Of a stretch of DNA of 17,943 nt, positions 1 to 7,294 are shown piece by piece; within the stretch, counting starts at the first letter, position 1; each line of letters starts with the position of its first letter. Made by a program: the position numbers and the translations under genes. The stretch covers positions 1 to 17,943 of the forward strand of contig JBCBWG010000042.1 in the NCBI GenBank assembly GCA_039817205.1, given 5' to 3'. The notes under the pieces are model-generated. The model was not told the DNA's origin, searched no databases, and saw only the letters and a program-made list of their open reading frames with translations. Origin of the DNA: JBCBWG01 sp039817205 (GTDB lineage Bacteria; Pseudomonadota; Alphaproteobacteria; Rhizobiales; Hyphomicrobiaceae).

Positions 1-268
1 CAAACGCAAGCCGCTGGTTTTCGGCATCCAGCGCCGTTTCGATGTCAGACAGTGGCGTCCCAGCAGCTGCCACAAGCGTCAACGCGCCGGGCTCGTAGAG
101 CGTGATGCCGTTGATCCCCGACGTGGACACGCGTTTCGCGACCTGAGCCGGGCGTCCGATCCGCCGCGTGAAGCCACCACCAATTTCAAGCGGGGTCTGG
201 TCCGCGCGCGCGGACTGGATGAGATCCGACAGATCGGACACGGTTTCGGGACGTTGGATGTCCATCAT
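1..268 (-). CDS. glcE: Glycolate oxidase FAD-binding subunit GlcE, N-terminal part (runs off the left edge)
   Basis: This is the first 89 residues of GlcE, the second flavin subunit of the membrane-associated glycolate dehydrogenase GlcDEF. The start MMDIQRPETVSDLSDLI is followed by the FAD-domain beginning: PLEIGGGFTRRIG at about residues 27-39, and then GALTLVAAAGTPLSDIETAL, as expected for the PCMH/VAO-type FAD fold. Its ATG overlaps the glcD stop as ATGA (268-265), which indicates translational coupling and the standard glcD-glcE order. A second ATG follows immediately, so the start could be 3 bases further in. The rest of glcE, and glcF if present, lie outside the window. GlcE rather than another FAD-linked oxidase is inferred from both the sequence and the position after glcD. 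Confidence 0.87.
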   Translation of the reverse strand, partial: MMDIQRPETVSDLSDLIQSARADQTPLEIGGGFTRRIGRPAQVAKRVSTSGINGITLYEPGALTLVAAAGTPLSDIETALDAENQRLAF

Positions 269-1713
269 GTTGCGGATGCCGTGCGACGTGCTTCGCTGAG
301 GCCCAGCGGAAAAACCTTGGCCGGATTCAAGATCCACTTCTCATCAAAGCAGTCCTTCACACGCATTTGCGCTTCGAGGTCCGGACCCTGAAACTGATGC
401 TCCATCAGGTCGCGTTTTTCGACGCCAACGCCATGTTCTCCCGTGAGGCAACCGCCAGCGTCAACGCAAAGCTTTAGGATATCGGCGCCAAGCGCTTCAG
501 CGATTTCGAGGTCGCCTTCCTTGTTTGCGTTGAACAAAATCAGCGGATGCAGATTTCCGTCGCCCGCGTGGAAAACATTGGCAACATCGAGACCGTGGTG
601 TTTGGAGAGTTCGCCGATCTTTTCGAGGACCATCGGGAGCTGGTTCACGGGCACAGTGCCATCCAAACAGATGTAATCTGCGATCTGGCCCATGGCGCCA
701 AAAGCGGACTTGCGACCTTTCCAGATTGCGGCGCTATCAGCCGCTGTTTCTGCCTCGCGCAATTCGACCGGGTTTAAACGCTCCGCCACGCCCTTGACCA
801 CTGCGAGTTGCGCATCGATCTCGCTCGGCGAGCCTTCGACTTCGATAATCAGCAACGCCTCGACATCCGGGTAGCCAGCGTTTGCGAACGCTTCCGTCGC
901 GCGAATACATGGGCGGTCCATGAACTCGATCGCAACGGGGAGAACGCCCGCCTTGATGATGTCGGCGACGCATTGGCCAGCGGTCACGGTTGCATCGTAG
1001 CCGACGAGGATAGGCCGTGCCCCTTCGGGCTTTGATAGGATGCGCAGCGTCGCCTCGGTTACGATGCCGAGCTGTCCCTCTGAGCCGCAAATGAGGCCGA
1101 GGAGATCGTACCCGGCTGCGTCCAGATGCGGCCCACCGATTTCGACGATCTCTCCGTCGGCCATAACCATTTTGACGCCGAGCAAGTTGTTGGTTGTCAC
1201 ACCGTATTTCAGGCAGTGCGCACCGCCCGAATTCATTGCGATGTTGCCGGCGATGGCGCAGGCAAGCTGGCTCGACGGGTCGGGCGCGTAGAAGAAGCCG
1301 AGCGCGTCGACGGCGTTTGTCACCGAAATGTTGGTCATGCCGACTTCGACGCGGATGAAGCGATTGTCGGTGTCGATTTCGAGCACTTTGTTCATACGCG
1401 CCGTACCGATCACCACGCTGTCCGACGTTGGCAAAGAGCCACCGGCGAGCGATGTGCCAGCGCCGCGCGGGACAACGCTGACGCCACGGGCGTGGCACAC
1501 CTTCAGGACAGCGGCGACTTCTTCCGTCGTGCGCGGAAGGACGACGGCCAGCGGTGGGCAGCGATAGGCGGTGAGCGCGTCGCACTCGTAGGCAAGCGTC
1601 TCCGTCGGATCTGAGATGACACCGTCATGGCCGAGCGCACGCGTGAGGTCGGCGACCAGGCCATCCTTGTCGGCAAGAACAAGCTCGTTGGGCGGTGGCA
1701 GATCAAGTGCCAT
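265..1713 (-). CDS. glcD: Glycolate oxidase subunit GlcD (FAD-linked 2-hydroxyacid dehydrogenase)
   Basis: GlcD is the catalytic flavoprotein subunit that oxidises glycolate to glyoxylate and passes electrons through GlcF to the respiratory chain. The 482 residues match the family length (E. coli about 499). The FAD-binding PCMH domain carries PRGAGTSLAGG (residues 82-92) and NSGGAHCLKYGVT (161-173). The C-terminal FAD-oxidase domain has FHAGDGNLHP (381-390) and GGCLTGEHGVG (420-430), the usual GlcD/D-lactate dehydrogenase signatures. The ATG at 1713 is preceded by AGGAGG (1724-1719) with a 5-nt spacer, a strong ribosome site. The gene ends in an ATGA overlap with glcE. A D-lactate or D-2-hydroxyglutarate dehydrogenase is the alternative within this superfamily. 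The GlcE partner and the upstream glycerate kinase favour glycolate. Confidence 0.95.
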   Translation of the reverse strand: MALDLPPPNELVLADKDGLVADLTRALGHDGVISDPTETLAYECDALTAYRCPPLAVVLPRTTEEVAAVLKVCHARGVSVVPRGAGTSLAGGSLPTSDSVVIGTARMNKVLEIDTDNRFIRVEVGMTNISVTNAVDALGFFYAPDPSSQLACAIAGNIAMNSGGAHCLKYGVTTNNLLGVKMVMADGEIVEIGGPHLDAAGYDLLGLICGSEGQLGIVTEATLRILSKPEGARPILVGYDATVTAGQCVADIIKAGVLPVAIEFMDRPCIRATEAFANAGYPDVEALLIIEVEGSPSEIDAQLAVVKGVAERLNPVELREAETAADSAAIWKGRKSAFGAMGQIADYICLDGTVPVNQLPMVLEKIGELSKHHGLDVANVFHAGDGNLHPLILFNANKEGDLEIAEALGADILKLCVDAGGCLTGEHGVGVEKRDLMEHQFQGPDLEAQMRVKDCFDEKWILNPAKVFPLGLSEARRTASAT

Positions 1714-1736
1714 GGCGTCCTCCTGTCAGTCGTCAA

Positions 1737-1792
1737 GCGGTTCAGCCGCCTGTCATAAAAGGCCAATGGACTTCAGCGACCGATTGAACCGC
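1737..1792. promoter_or_regulatory. 8-bp inverted repeat upstream of glcD
   Basis: GCGGTTCA (1737-1744) and its exact complement TGAACCGC (1785-1792) flank 40 bases just upstream of the glcD ribosome site, in the 179-bp gap behind the glycerate kinase gene. It could be a pair of operator half-sites or the base of an mRNA fold. No convincing promoter hexamers are visible, so glcD may be read from the gckA promoter. An 8-bp match over this distance may be chance. Confidence 0.22.
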
Positions 1793-1892
1793 CACTCCAC
1801 GCCTTCGCTCACCTCTATTTGCCACATTCGCTCGACCTACGCCGATGGTGCGACGGTTTTACCGAGCGATCGGCGACCAAGAGCGTGATCTC

Positions 1893-3173
1893 TCAACCGG
1901 CGGCAGCATTCACGAACACTGCGCGAATATCGTTGACATTTGTGAGCGTCGGTCCGGTGATAACCAAATCACCAAGCGCGCTGAAAAAACCGTAGCCGTC
2001 ATTGTTTTGAAGATAGGCTTTCGCATCGAGCCCAAGAGCCTCTGCCCGGCTCAAGCTGTCGGGCGTCAGGATCGCGCCCGCATTATCTTCCGTCCCATCA
2101 ATCCCGTCCGTGTCGCCCGCGAATGCGCTGATGCCCGGTGCGCCACCGAGCGCGACAGCCAGGCTCAGCAAAAACTCAGCGTTGCGGCCCCCACGGCCTT
2201 TTCCGCGAACGGTGACGGTGGTCTCGCCACCGGACAGCAGCACTGCTGGGGCGGCCGCAGGTTGCCCGTGCCGGCGAATTTGCTGAGCAATTCCCGCGTG
2301 CACAATCGCGACTTCTCTTGCTTCGCCTTCAATGGAGTCGCCCAGAATAATCGGCGTGACACCTTGTGACCGGGCGTAGTCCGCTGCCGCCTCAAGCGAC
2401 ATCTGCGGCGTCGCGATGAGCTGAAACGCGCAATTTGCAAAGACCGGATCGTTCGGTTTCGGCGTCTCGCTTTCAGGTGTCTCGAGCCAACGGACGATGC
2501 TGTCCGGCGCCTTAATCCCAAACCTTTCGAGGATCGCCCGGGCATCGGCCCGCGTGGTTGGATCGGGAACAGTCGGGCCGGATCCGATGACGTCGGGGTC
2601 GTCGCCTGGAACATCGGAGATTGCGAGTGTCACCACTTTTGCAGGTGATGCGGCGGCGGCCAATCGTCCGCCTTTAATACGCGACAGGTGCCGTCGGACC
2701 GTATTCATTTGGCCGATGGTGGCGCCCGACTTCAGAAGACGCCGGTTCAGCTCCTGTTTCTCGGCAAGCGTGATGCCGTCGGCCGGGCTGGTCAGCAGAG
2801 CTGAGGCGCCACCGGACATCAGGCAAATGACGAGATCATCGGCTGTGAGGCCTGTGACCGTCTGCAAAACTTCAGATGCTCCCCCGAGCCCCGCCGCGTC
2901 CGGGACGGGATGAGCGGCCTCAATGACCCGGATCCGCTCTGTCGGTACGGCATGGTCGTATCGTGTGACGACCACGCCTTCGAGCGGGCCGTCCCATGCG
3001 GCTTCAAGCGCGCGGGCCATAGCACCGGCCGCCTTGCCTCCGCCAACCACGACCGTCCGCCCCTTCGGCCGCTCGGGCAGATGACGCGCCAAACATATTG
3101 CCGGATCGGCCGCTGCAACAGCGCGATCGAACACCTCGGTCAGGAACGTAGTTAGGTTGAGAGAACGGTCCAT
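1893..3173 (-). CDS. gckA: Glycerate 2-kinase, DUF4147/MOFRL type (GckA/TtuD)
   Basis: This cytoplasmic enzyme phosphorylates D-glycerate to 2-phosphoglycerate, moving C2/C3 acids into lower glycolysis or the serine cycle. The 426 residues match the class-II kinase length. The N-terminal DUF4147 domain shows VVVGGGKAAGAM (41-52), SGGASALL (120-127) and NTVRRHLSRIKGGRLA (157-172). The C-terminal MOFRL domain shows KGRGGRNAEFLLSLA (325-339), AGDTDGIDG (352-360) and TGPTLTNVNDI (406-416). Older databases call members of this family hydroxypyruvate reductase (TtuD), which is a known misannotation. Its ATG has only a weak upstream GGAA. It is the first minus-strand gene before glcD and glcE and shares a divergent control region with the molybdenum hydroxylase gene, so co-regulation with glycolate oxidation is likely. 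Confidence 0.94.
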   Translation of the reverse strand: MDRSLNLTTFLTEVFDRAVAAADPAICLARHLPERPKGRTVVVGGGKAAGAMARALEAAWDGPLEGVVVTRYDHAVPTERIRVIEAAHPVPDAAGLGGASEVLQTVTGLTADDLVICLMSGGASALLTSPADGITLAEKQELNRRLLKSGATIGQMNTVRRHLSRIKGGRLAAAASPAKVVTLAISDVPGDDPDVIGSGPTVPDPTTRADARAILERFGIKAPDSIVRWLETPESETPKPNDPVFANCAFQLIATPQMSLEAAADYARSQGVTPIILGDSIEGEAREVAIVHAGIAQQIRRHGQPAAAPAVLLSGGETTVTVRGKGRGGRNAEFLLSLAVALGGAPGISAFAGDTDGIDGTEDNAGAILTPDSLSRAEALGLDAKAYLQNNDGYGFFSALGDLVITGPTLTNVNDIRAVFVNAAAG

Positions 3174-3201
3174 TAGGGCGCATTTCCATTTGGGTCAGAA
3201 G

Positions 3202-3223
3202 ATTGTATCCAATTGCATGCAAT
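3202..3223. promoter_or_regulatory. Two overlapping ATTG-N4-CAAT palindromes, likely regulator operator
   Basis: Two 12-bp boxes lie in the 124-bp divergent gap: ATTGTATCCAAT (3202-3213) and ATTGCATGCAAT (3212-3223). They share 2 bp, and their centres are exactly 10 bp, one helical turn, apart. The second is a perfect palindrome that extends to 14 bp (3211-3224). Such ATTG/CAAT symmetric sites resemble operators of GntR/FCD-type regulators of organic acid catabolism, but no regulator gene is in the window. The position between gckA and the divergent hydroxylase gene would allow control of both. The symmetry is seen; the regulator family is inference. Confidence 0.5.
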
Positions 3224-3235
3224 TTGGCGACGCAG

Positions 3236-3275
3236 ACGGTCGAACCTTCCGACCGTTGCGACGCGCGGGCGCAAC
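3236..3275. other. Pair of abutting inverted repeats in the hydroxylase leader
   Basis: ACGGTCG (3236-3242) and CGACCGT (3250-3256) form a perfect 7-bp stem with a 7-base loop. GTTGCG (3255-3260) and CGCAAC (3270-3275) form a second 6-bp stem. The two share two bases, so they compete. They lie 22-62 bases before the start codon of the molybdenum hydroxylase gene. They may be operator half-sites or leader hairpins; no function can be assigned. Confidence 0.3.
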
Positions 3276-3297
3276 CCACATTCGCTGAGCAGTACAC

Positions 3298-5631
3298 ATG
3301 AACCAGATCGTCAAGATTGGCACGGACGTCACGCGCGTTGAAGATTTGCGGTTTTTGACCGGTGAGGGACGGTACGTCGACGATATTCGCCTGCCAGCCC
3401 AAGCCGAGGCGGTTGTCTTTCGTTCACCCGTCGCACACGCAAAGATCACGCACCTTGACGTTGAAGCCGCACGGGCGGCGACGGGCGTTCTTCTCGTTAT
3501 GACCGGTGAGGACTGGGTGGCGAACGGTTACGGACCCGTTCCGACCAAGTCGGTGGTCCGCAAGTTTCGCGACGGTCGCCCGTTCAACGAGCCGACCCGC
3601 CACTGCCTCGCGGTCGACACGATCCACCATGCGGGCGAAGCGATTGCCTTTGTTGTTGCTGAGACCAAACAGCAGGCTTTGGATGCCTGCGAACTCATTG
3701 AGATTGATTTCGAAGAGCTGCCAACCGTCGTCGAGCAGACGGCGGCCCGTGCGGCCGGTGCGCCGAAGATCTGGACGGATATCGAGGGCAACATCTGTCT
3801 CGATTTCGAACTTGGCAACCGCGACGCCGTCGAGGTCGCCATGGCGTCGGCTGACCACGTGGTCACACTCGATATCCGCAACAACCGCGTGACGGCTGCG
3901 CCAATGGAGCCGCGCGGCTGCGTTGCCCATTACGATGCGGCCTCAGACGGCTACACGCTCTGGAACTCTTCGCAGAACATCCACGCCAACCGCGAGATCA
4001 TCGCTCAGTCCATTCTGAACCTCGACCCGGAGAAAGTCCGACACGTTGCCCCGGACGTTGGCGGTGGGTTTGGCGGCAAAAATTCTGTCTATGCCGAACC
4101 GGCACTTGCCCTTCATGCGGCACGCACGATTGGTCGCCCGGTGCGCTGGGTCGCGGATCGCTCGGAGGCGTTTCTCACCGACACGCACGGCCGCGATCAG
4201 GTCTCAACCGTCTCGCTCGCGCTCAATGCCGACGGCCGCTTCCAAGCTCTGAAAGTCTCGACGACCGGCAACGTCGGCGCGTGGTGCGGCACCATCGGAC
4301 CATTTACGCCGACGATGGGATCGGCGCGCACGCAAGGCGGACCGTACGCGATCGAGGCGATGCTTTACGAAGCCGAGGCGGTCTTCACGAACACGTCCCA
4401 AACCGACCCCTACCGCGGCGCCGGCCGCCCCGAAGCGAGTTTTCATATCGAGCGCATTATTGATTATGCAGCGGCAGAACTTGGCTTCGATCCCGTCGAC
4501 CTGCGCCGTCGAAACCTGATCCCGCCGACGGCCCTGCCTTGGAAAACCCCGATGGGGCTTCTGATCGACAGCGGTGACTTTGAGCGCCTGCTCGACGACA
4601 CGCTTGAACTCGCTGACTTCGCATCGTTTCCTCAACGCGCCGACGCAGCCCGCCAGCAAGGCCGCCGACGGGGCATTGCGATCGCGCCATACCTTGAGTG
4701 CAGCGGGGGCATGCCGAAAGAAGAAGCGCGTGTCACGGTCGACGATGATGGTGGCGTCACGCTGAGTGTTGGCAGCCACTCAACGGGCATGAGCCACGAA
4801 ACGGTCTTTGCGCAAATCCTGTCTGACCGCTCAGGCATTCCAATGGACCGAATCGCATTTCGCCAAGCCGATACCGATGCGACCGCCATCGGTGGCGGAC
4901 ACGGTGGGTCTCGCGGCACCGAAATCGGCGGCAATGCCGTGCGCGATGCGGGCGATCTGTTTGCGGCAAACCTGAAGGCGTTTGCAGCACACGTGTTGAA
5001 TTCGACGCCCGAGGATATCGCATTGGAACAGGGCGAGGCGCGCGACACCAAGACCGGTCAAGCTGTTTCGGCGAATGACCTGTTGCAACAGGCAAGCGAC
5101 CCGACCCGCCTTCCACCGGACATGGCCGAGGACGGCCTCGACGTGACAGCCGTCTACGAACGCGAGAAAATTACCGTGCCAAACGGCGTGCACGCAGCCG
5201 AGGTGGAGGTTGACCCCGACACAGGCCAGATCGCCGTGGTGGGCTTCTGGGCCGTTGATGACTTCGGCACCATCGTCAACCAACTCCTCTGCGACGGGCA
5301 GGTTATGGGCGGCGTCGCGCAAGGCCTGGGTCAGGCGCTCTTCGAGGAGGTCGTTTACGATCCGGACAGTGGGCAGCTCATCACAGGCTCGTTCATGGAC
5401 TACTGCGTGCCGCGCGCGGATGACCTGCCGCCGCTGACCGTTGCCTACTATGAAGAGGCGCCAACAACGCACAATCCGCTCGGCGTAAAGGGCGCGGGCG
5501 AGGCTGGTTGTTGCGGCGCCCCGCCAGCGATCGTGAACGCCACACTGAATGCGCTCAAAGAGTACGGCGTCCGCCATATCGACATGCCGCTGACGCCAGA
5601 GAAAGTTTGGCGCGCGATCAACGGTCTCTGA
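3298..5631 (+). CDS. Xanthine dehydrogenase family molybdopterin-binding subunit (form-II CoxL-like)
   Basis: This is the large, molybdenum-cofactor-binding subunit of a molybdenum hydroxylase (xanthine oxidase family), which hydroxylates an unidentified substrate with water as oxygen donor. The 777 residues are full length. The N-terminal a/b-hammerhead domain covers about 15-130 (RVEDLRFLTGEGRYVDDI). Cofactor loops include DVGGGFGGKN (253-262), PYRGAGRPEA (371-380), GGGHGGSRGTE (532-542) and GVKGAGEAG (729-737), whose Glu735 is the expected catalytic base. The PYRGAGR active-site loop marks form II; true CO dehydrogenase has AYRCSFR, so CO oxidation is unlikely. No FAD (CoxM) or 2Fe-2S (CoxS) subunit gene flanks it, so it is an orphan within this window. 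The start fits the family, although no clear ribosome site precedes it. It diverges from gckA. Confidence 0.93.
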   Translation: MNQIVKIGTDVTRVEDLRFLTGEGRYVDDIRLPAQAEAVVFRSPVAHAKITHLDVEAARAATGVLLVMTGEDWVANGYGPVPTKSVVRKFRDGRPFNEPTRHCLAVDTIHHAGEAIAFVVAETKQQALDACELIEIDFEELPTVVEQTAARAAGAPKIWTDIEGNICLDFELGNRDAVEVAMASADHVVTLDIRNNRVTAAPMEPRGCVAHYDAASDGYTLWNSSQNIHANREIIAQSILNLDPEKVRHVAPDVGGGFGGKNSVYAEPALALHAARTIGRPVRWVADRSEAFLTDTHGRDQVSTVSLALNADGRFQALKVSTTGNVGAWCGTIGPFTPTMGSARTQGGPYAIEAMLYEAEAVFTNTSQTDPYRGAGRPEASFHIERIIDYAAAELGFDPVDLRRRNLIPPTALPWKTPMGLLIDSGDFERLLDDTLELADFASFPQRADAARQQGRRRGIAIAPYLECSGGMPKEEARVTVDDDGGVTLSVGSHSTGMSHETVFAQILSDRSGIPMDRIAFRQADTDATAIGGGHGGSRGTEIGGNAVRDAGDLFAANLKAFAAHVLNSTPEDIALEQGEARDTKTGQAVSANDLLQQASDPTRLPPDMAEDGLDVTAVYEREKITVPNGVHAAEVEVDPDTGQIAVVGFWAVDDFGTIVNQLLCDGQVMGGVAQGLGQALFEEVVYDPDSGQLITGSFMDYCVPRADDLPPLTVAYYEEAPTTHNPLGVKGAGEAGCCGAPPAIVNATLNALKEYGVRHIDMPLTPEKVWRAINGL

Positions 5632-5639
5632 AAAGTCGT

Positions 5640-5658
5640 CGAGCGATCCGATCGCTCG
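5640..5658 (+). terminator. Stem-loop 8 bases after the hydroxylase stop, possible terminator
   Basis: CGAGCGAT (5640-5647), loop CCG, and ATCGCTCG (5651-5658) make a perfect 8-bp stem directly after the TGA at 5629-5631. No T-run follows, so it is not a classical intrinsic terminator. It could stop transcription with help or protect the 3' end, separating this gene from dnaB. Confidence 0.4.
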
Positions 5659-5733
5659 TCCGATTCGCGCACACGGCAATCGAAATTGTCTCGGTCTGTG
5701 AATAGCAAGCATAGTTCGGACGGCGACGGCTCT

Positions 5734-5745
5734 TGACGTACGTCA
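5734..5745. promoter_or_regulatory. 12-bp perfect palindrome overlapping a -35-like hexamer upstream of dnaB
   Basis: TGACGTACGTCA is a perfect 12-bp palindrome centred 36 bases before the dnaB ATG. It overlaps TTGACG (5733-5738), which matches a sigma-70 -35 element, but no good -10 follows at 16-18 bp. The symmetry suggests a dimeric repressor or activator site. Which protein binds cannot be told from the sequence. Confidence 0.4.
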
Positions 5746-5775
5746 CGCCGCTGCGACTCACCTAGTCCATCGGAC

Positions 5776-7290
5776 ATGACCGAACCAAGCCGCATCCCGT
5801 CCGACGATCTTCGCGCGCAGGCCGAAGCCTCGGAGCCACTCGACTACCGACAGCCGCCGCAGAACATCGATGCGGAGCAGGCCTTGCTCGGTGCGATCCT
5901 GATCAACAACGAGGCGCTCGATCGCGTCTCAAGCTTTCTGCAGCCGGAACACTTCTACGAAGGCCTGCACCGGGACATCTTCGAGGTTTCGGGCAAGCTC
6001 ATCCATGCCGGCAAGAAAGCAACGCCGGTCACCTTGCGCACGTTCTTCGAGCACTACGACGCGATCGATGGCGACGTGACCGTGCCGAAGTATTTGGCGC
6101 GGCTTGCCGCGAAAGCGACCACCGTCGTCAACGCAACGGACTACGGGCGCACGATCTATGATCTCTCCGTCCGGCGCATGCTCATTTCGGTCGGCAGCGA
6201 TCTTGTCAGCACCGCTTACGATAGCCCGGTCGACATGCCGCCACAGGCACAAATCGAAACGGCGGAATCTGCACTCTATAGCCTCGCCGAACAGGGCAAG
6301 TACGGCGGCGGGTTCCAGGGCTTCGGCGATGCGCTTGGCGATGCGATCGAGATGGCAAACGCCGCGTTCCAGCGCGACGGGCACCTGTCGGGTCTTTCGA
6401 CCGGCCTCATGGATCTCGACAACCGCATGGGCGGTCTGCAGCGGTCCGACTTGATCATTCTTGCCGGACGACCGTCGATGGGTAAAACCGCGCTCGTCAC
6501 GAATATCGCCTACAACGTCGCGAAGGCCTATCGGGCGGAAGTCCAGCCGGACGGGTCGAAAAAGTCGGTCGATGGCGGCATCGTCGGCTTCTTCTCTCTT
6601 GAGATGGCGGCCGAACAGTTGGCCACCCGTATCCTCGCCGAGCAATCCGAAATCTCATCGGAAAAAATCCGGCGTGGCATGATTTCGGAAACAGAATTCC
6701 GTCGTCTTGTCGAAGTCAGCAAGGTCATGTCGGAGGCCCCACTCTTCATCGACCAAACAGGCGGTATTTCGATTGCGCAGCTGGCTGCGAGAGCCCGGCG
6801 ACTGAAACGGCAACGTGGCCTCGATCTGCTGATCGTCGACTATCTCCAACTGCTGTCCGGTTCGGCCAAAAGCGCGGGCAACCGCGTGCAAGAGCTGACC
6901 GAGATCACAACCGGTCTCAAGGCGCTCGCGAAAGAGCTTGAGGTGCCGATTATCGCGCTCTCTCAGCTTTCGCGTCAGGTCGAGCAGCGCGAGGACAAGC
7001 GCCCGCAACTCTCCGACCTTCGCGAATCGGGCTCGATCGAGCAGGACGCCGACGTTGTGATGTTCGTCTTCCGCGAAGAGTACTATGTTGAGCGGACCAA
7101 GCCGACCGAGGGCACGCCGGAGTTCACCGACTGGATGGCGAAGATGCAGCTGGTCGAAGGCAAGGCCGAAGTCATCGTCGGTAAGCAGAGACACGGACCG
7201 GTGGGTGCGGTCCAGCTGGCATTCGAGCCGCAATACACGCGGTTTGGAAATTTGGCTCGCGAAGACCGGATGCCTGATTACGGAGAGTGA
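5776..7290 (+). CDS. dnaB: Replicative DNA helicase DnaB
   Basis: DnaB is the hexameric 5'-3' helicase that unwinds DNA ahead of the replication fork and binds primase. The 504 residues are slightly longer than E. coli DnaB (471), partly from an N-terminal tail and an insert at about 250-267 (EVQPDGSKKSVDG). The N-terminal domain covers about 25-130 (NIDAEQALLGAIL at 30-42). The RecA-like domain has Walker A GRPSMGKT (231-238), FFSLEM (272-277), Walker B LLIVDYLQLL (351-360), the SDLRESGSIEQDAD loop (413-426) and KQRHGP (470-475). It starts the plus-strand dnaB-alr-radA run. In rhizobial genomes rplI usually precedes it; here the molybdenum hydroxylase gene does. Only a weak ribosome site is seen. 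Confidence 0.97.
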   Translation: MTEPSRIPSDDLRAQAEASEPLDYRQPPQNIDAEQALLGAILINNEALDRVSSFLQPEHFYEGLHRDIFEVSGKLIHAGKKATPVTLRTFFEHYDAIDGDVTVPKYLARLAAKATTVVNATDYGRTIYDLSVRRMLISVGSDLVSTAYDSPVDMPPQAQIETAESALYSLAEQGKYGGGFQGFGDALGDAIEMANAAFQRDGHLSGLSTGLMDLDNRMGGLQRSDLIILAGRPSMGKTALVTNIAYNVAKAYRAEVQPDGSKKSVDGGIVGFFSLEMAAEQLATRILAEQSEISSEKIRRGMISETEFRRLVEVSKVMSEAPLFIDQTGGISIAQLAARARRLKRQRGLDLLIVDYLQLLSGSAKSAGNRVQELTEITTGLKALAKELEVPIIALSQLSRQVEQREDKRPQLSDLRESGSIEQDADVVMFVFREEYYVERTKPTEGTPEFTDWMAKMQLVEGKAEVIVGKQRHGPVGAVQLAFEPQYTRFGNLAREDRMPDYGE

Positions 7291-7294
7291 TCGC

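Noticed and set aside
3424..3930. Long open frames on the strand opposite the molybdenum hydroxylase gene, with similar ones opposite dnaB and alr
   Set aside because: They lie wholly inside well supported genes, show no recognisable motif, and are expected from codon bias in GC-rich DNA.
3298..5631. Genuine aerobic CO dehydrogenase (CoxL form I)
   Set aside because: The active-site loop is PYRGAGR, not AYRCSFR, and no coxM or coxS gene adjoins it.
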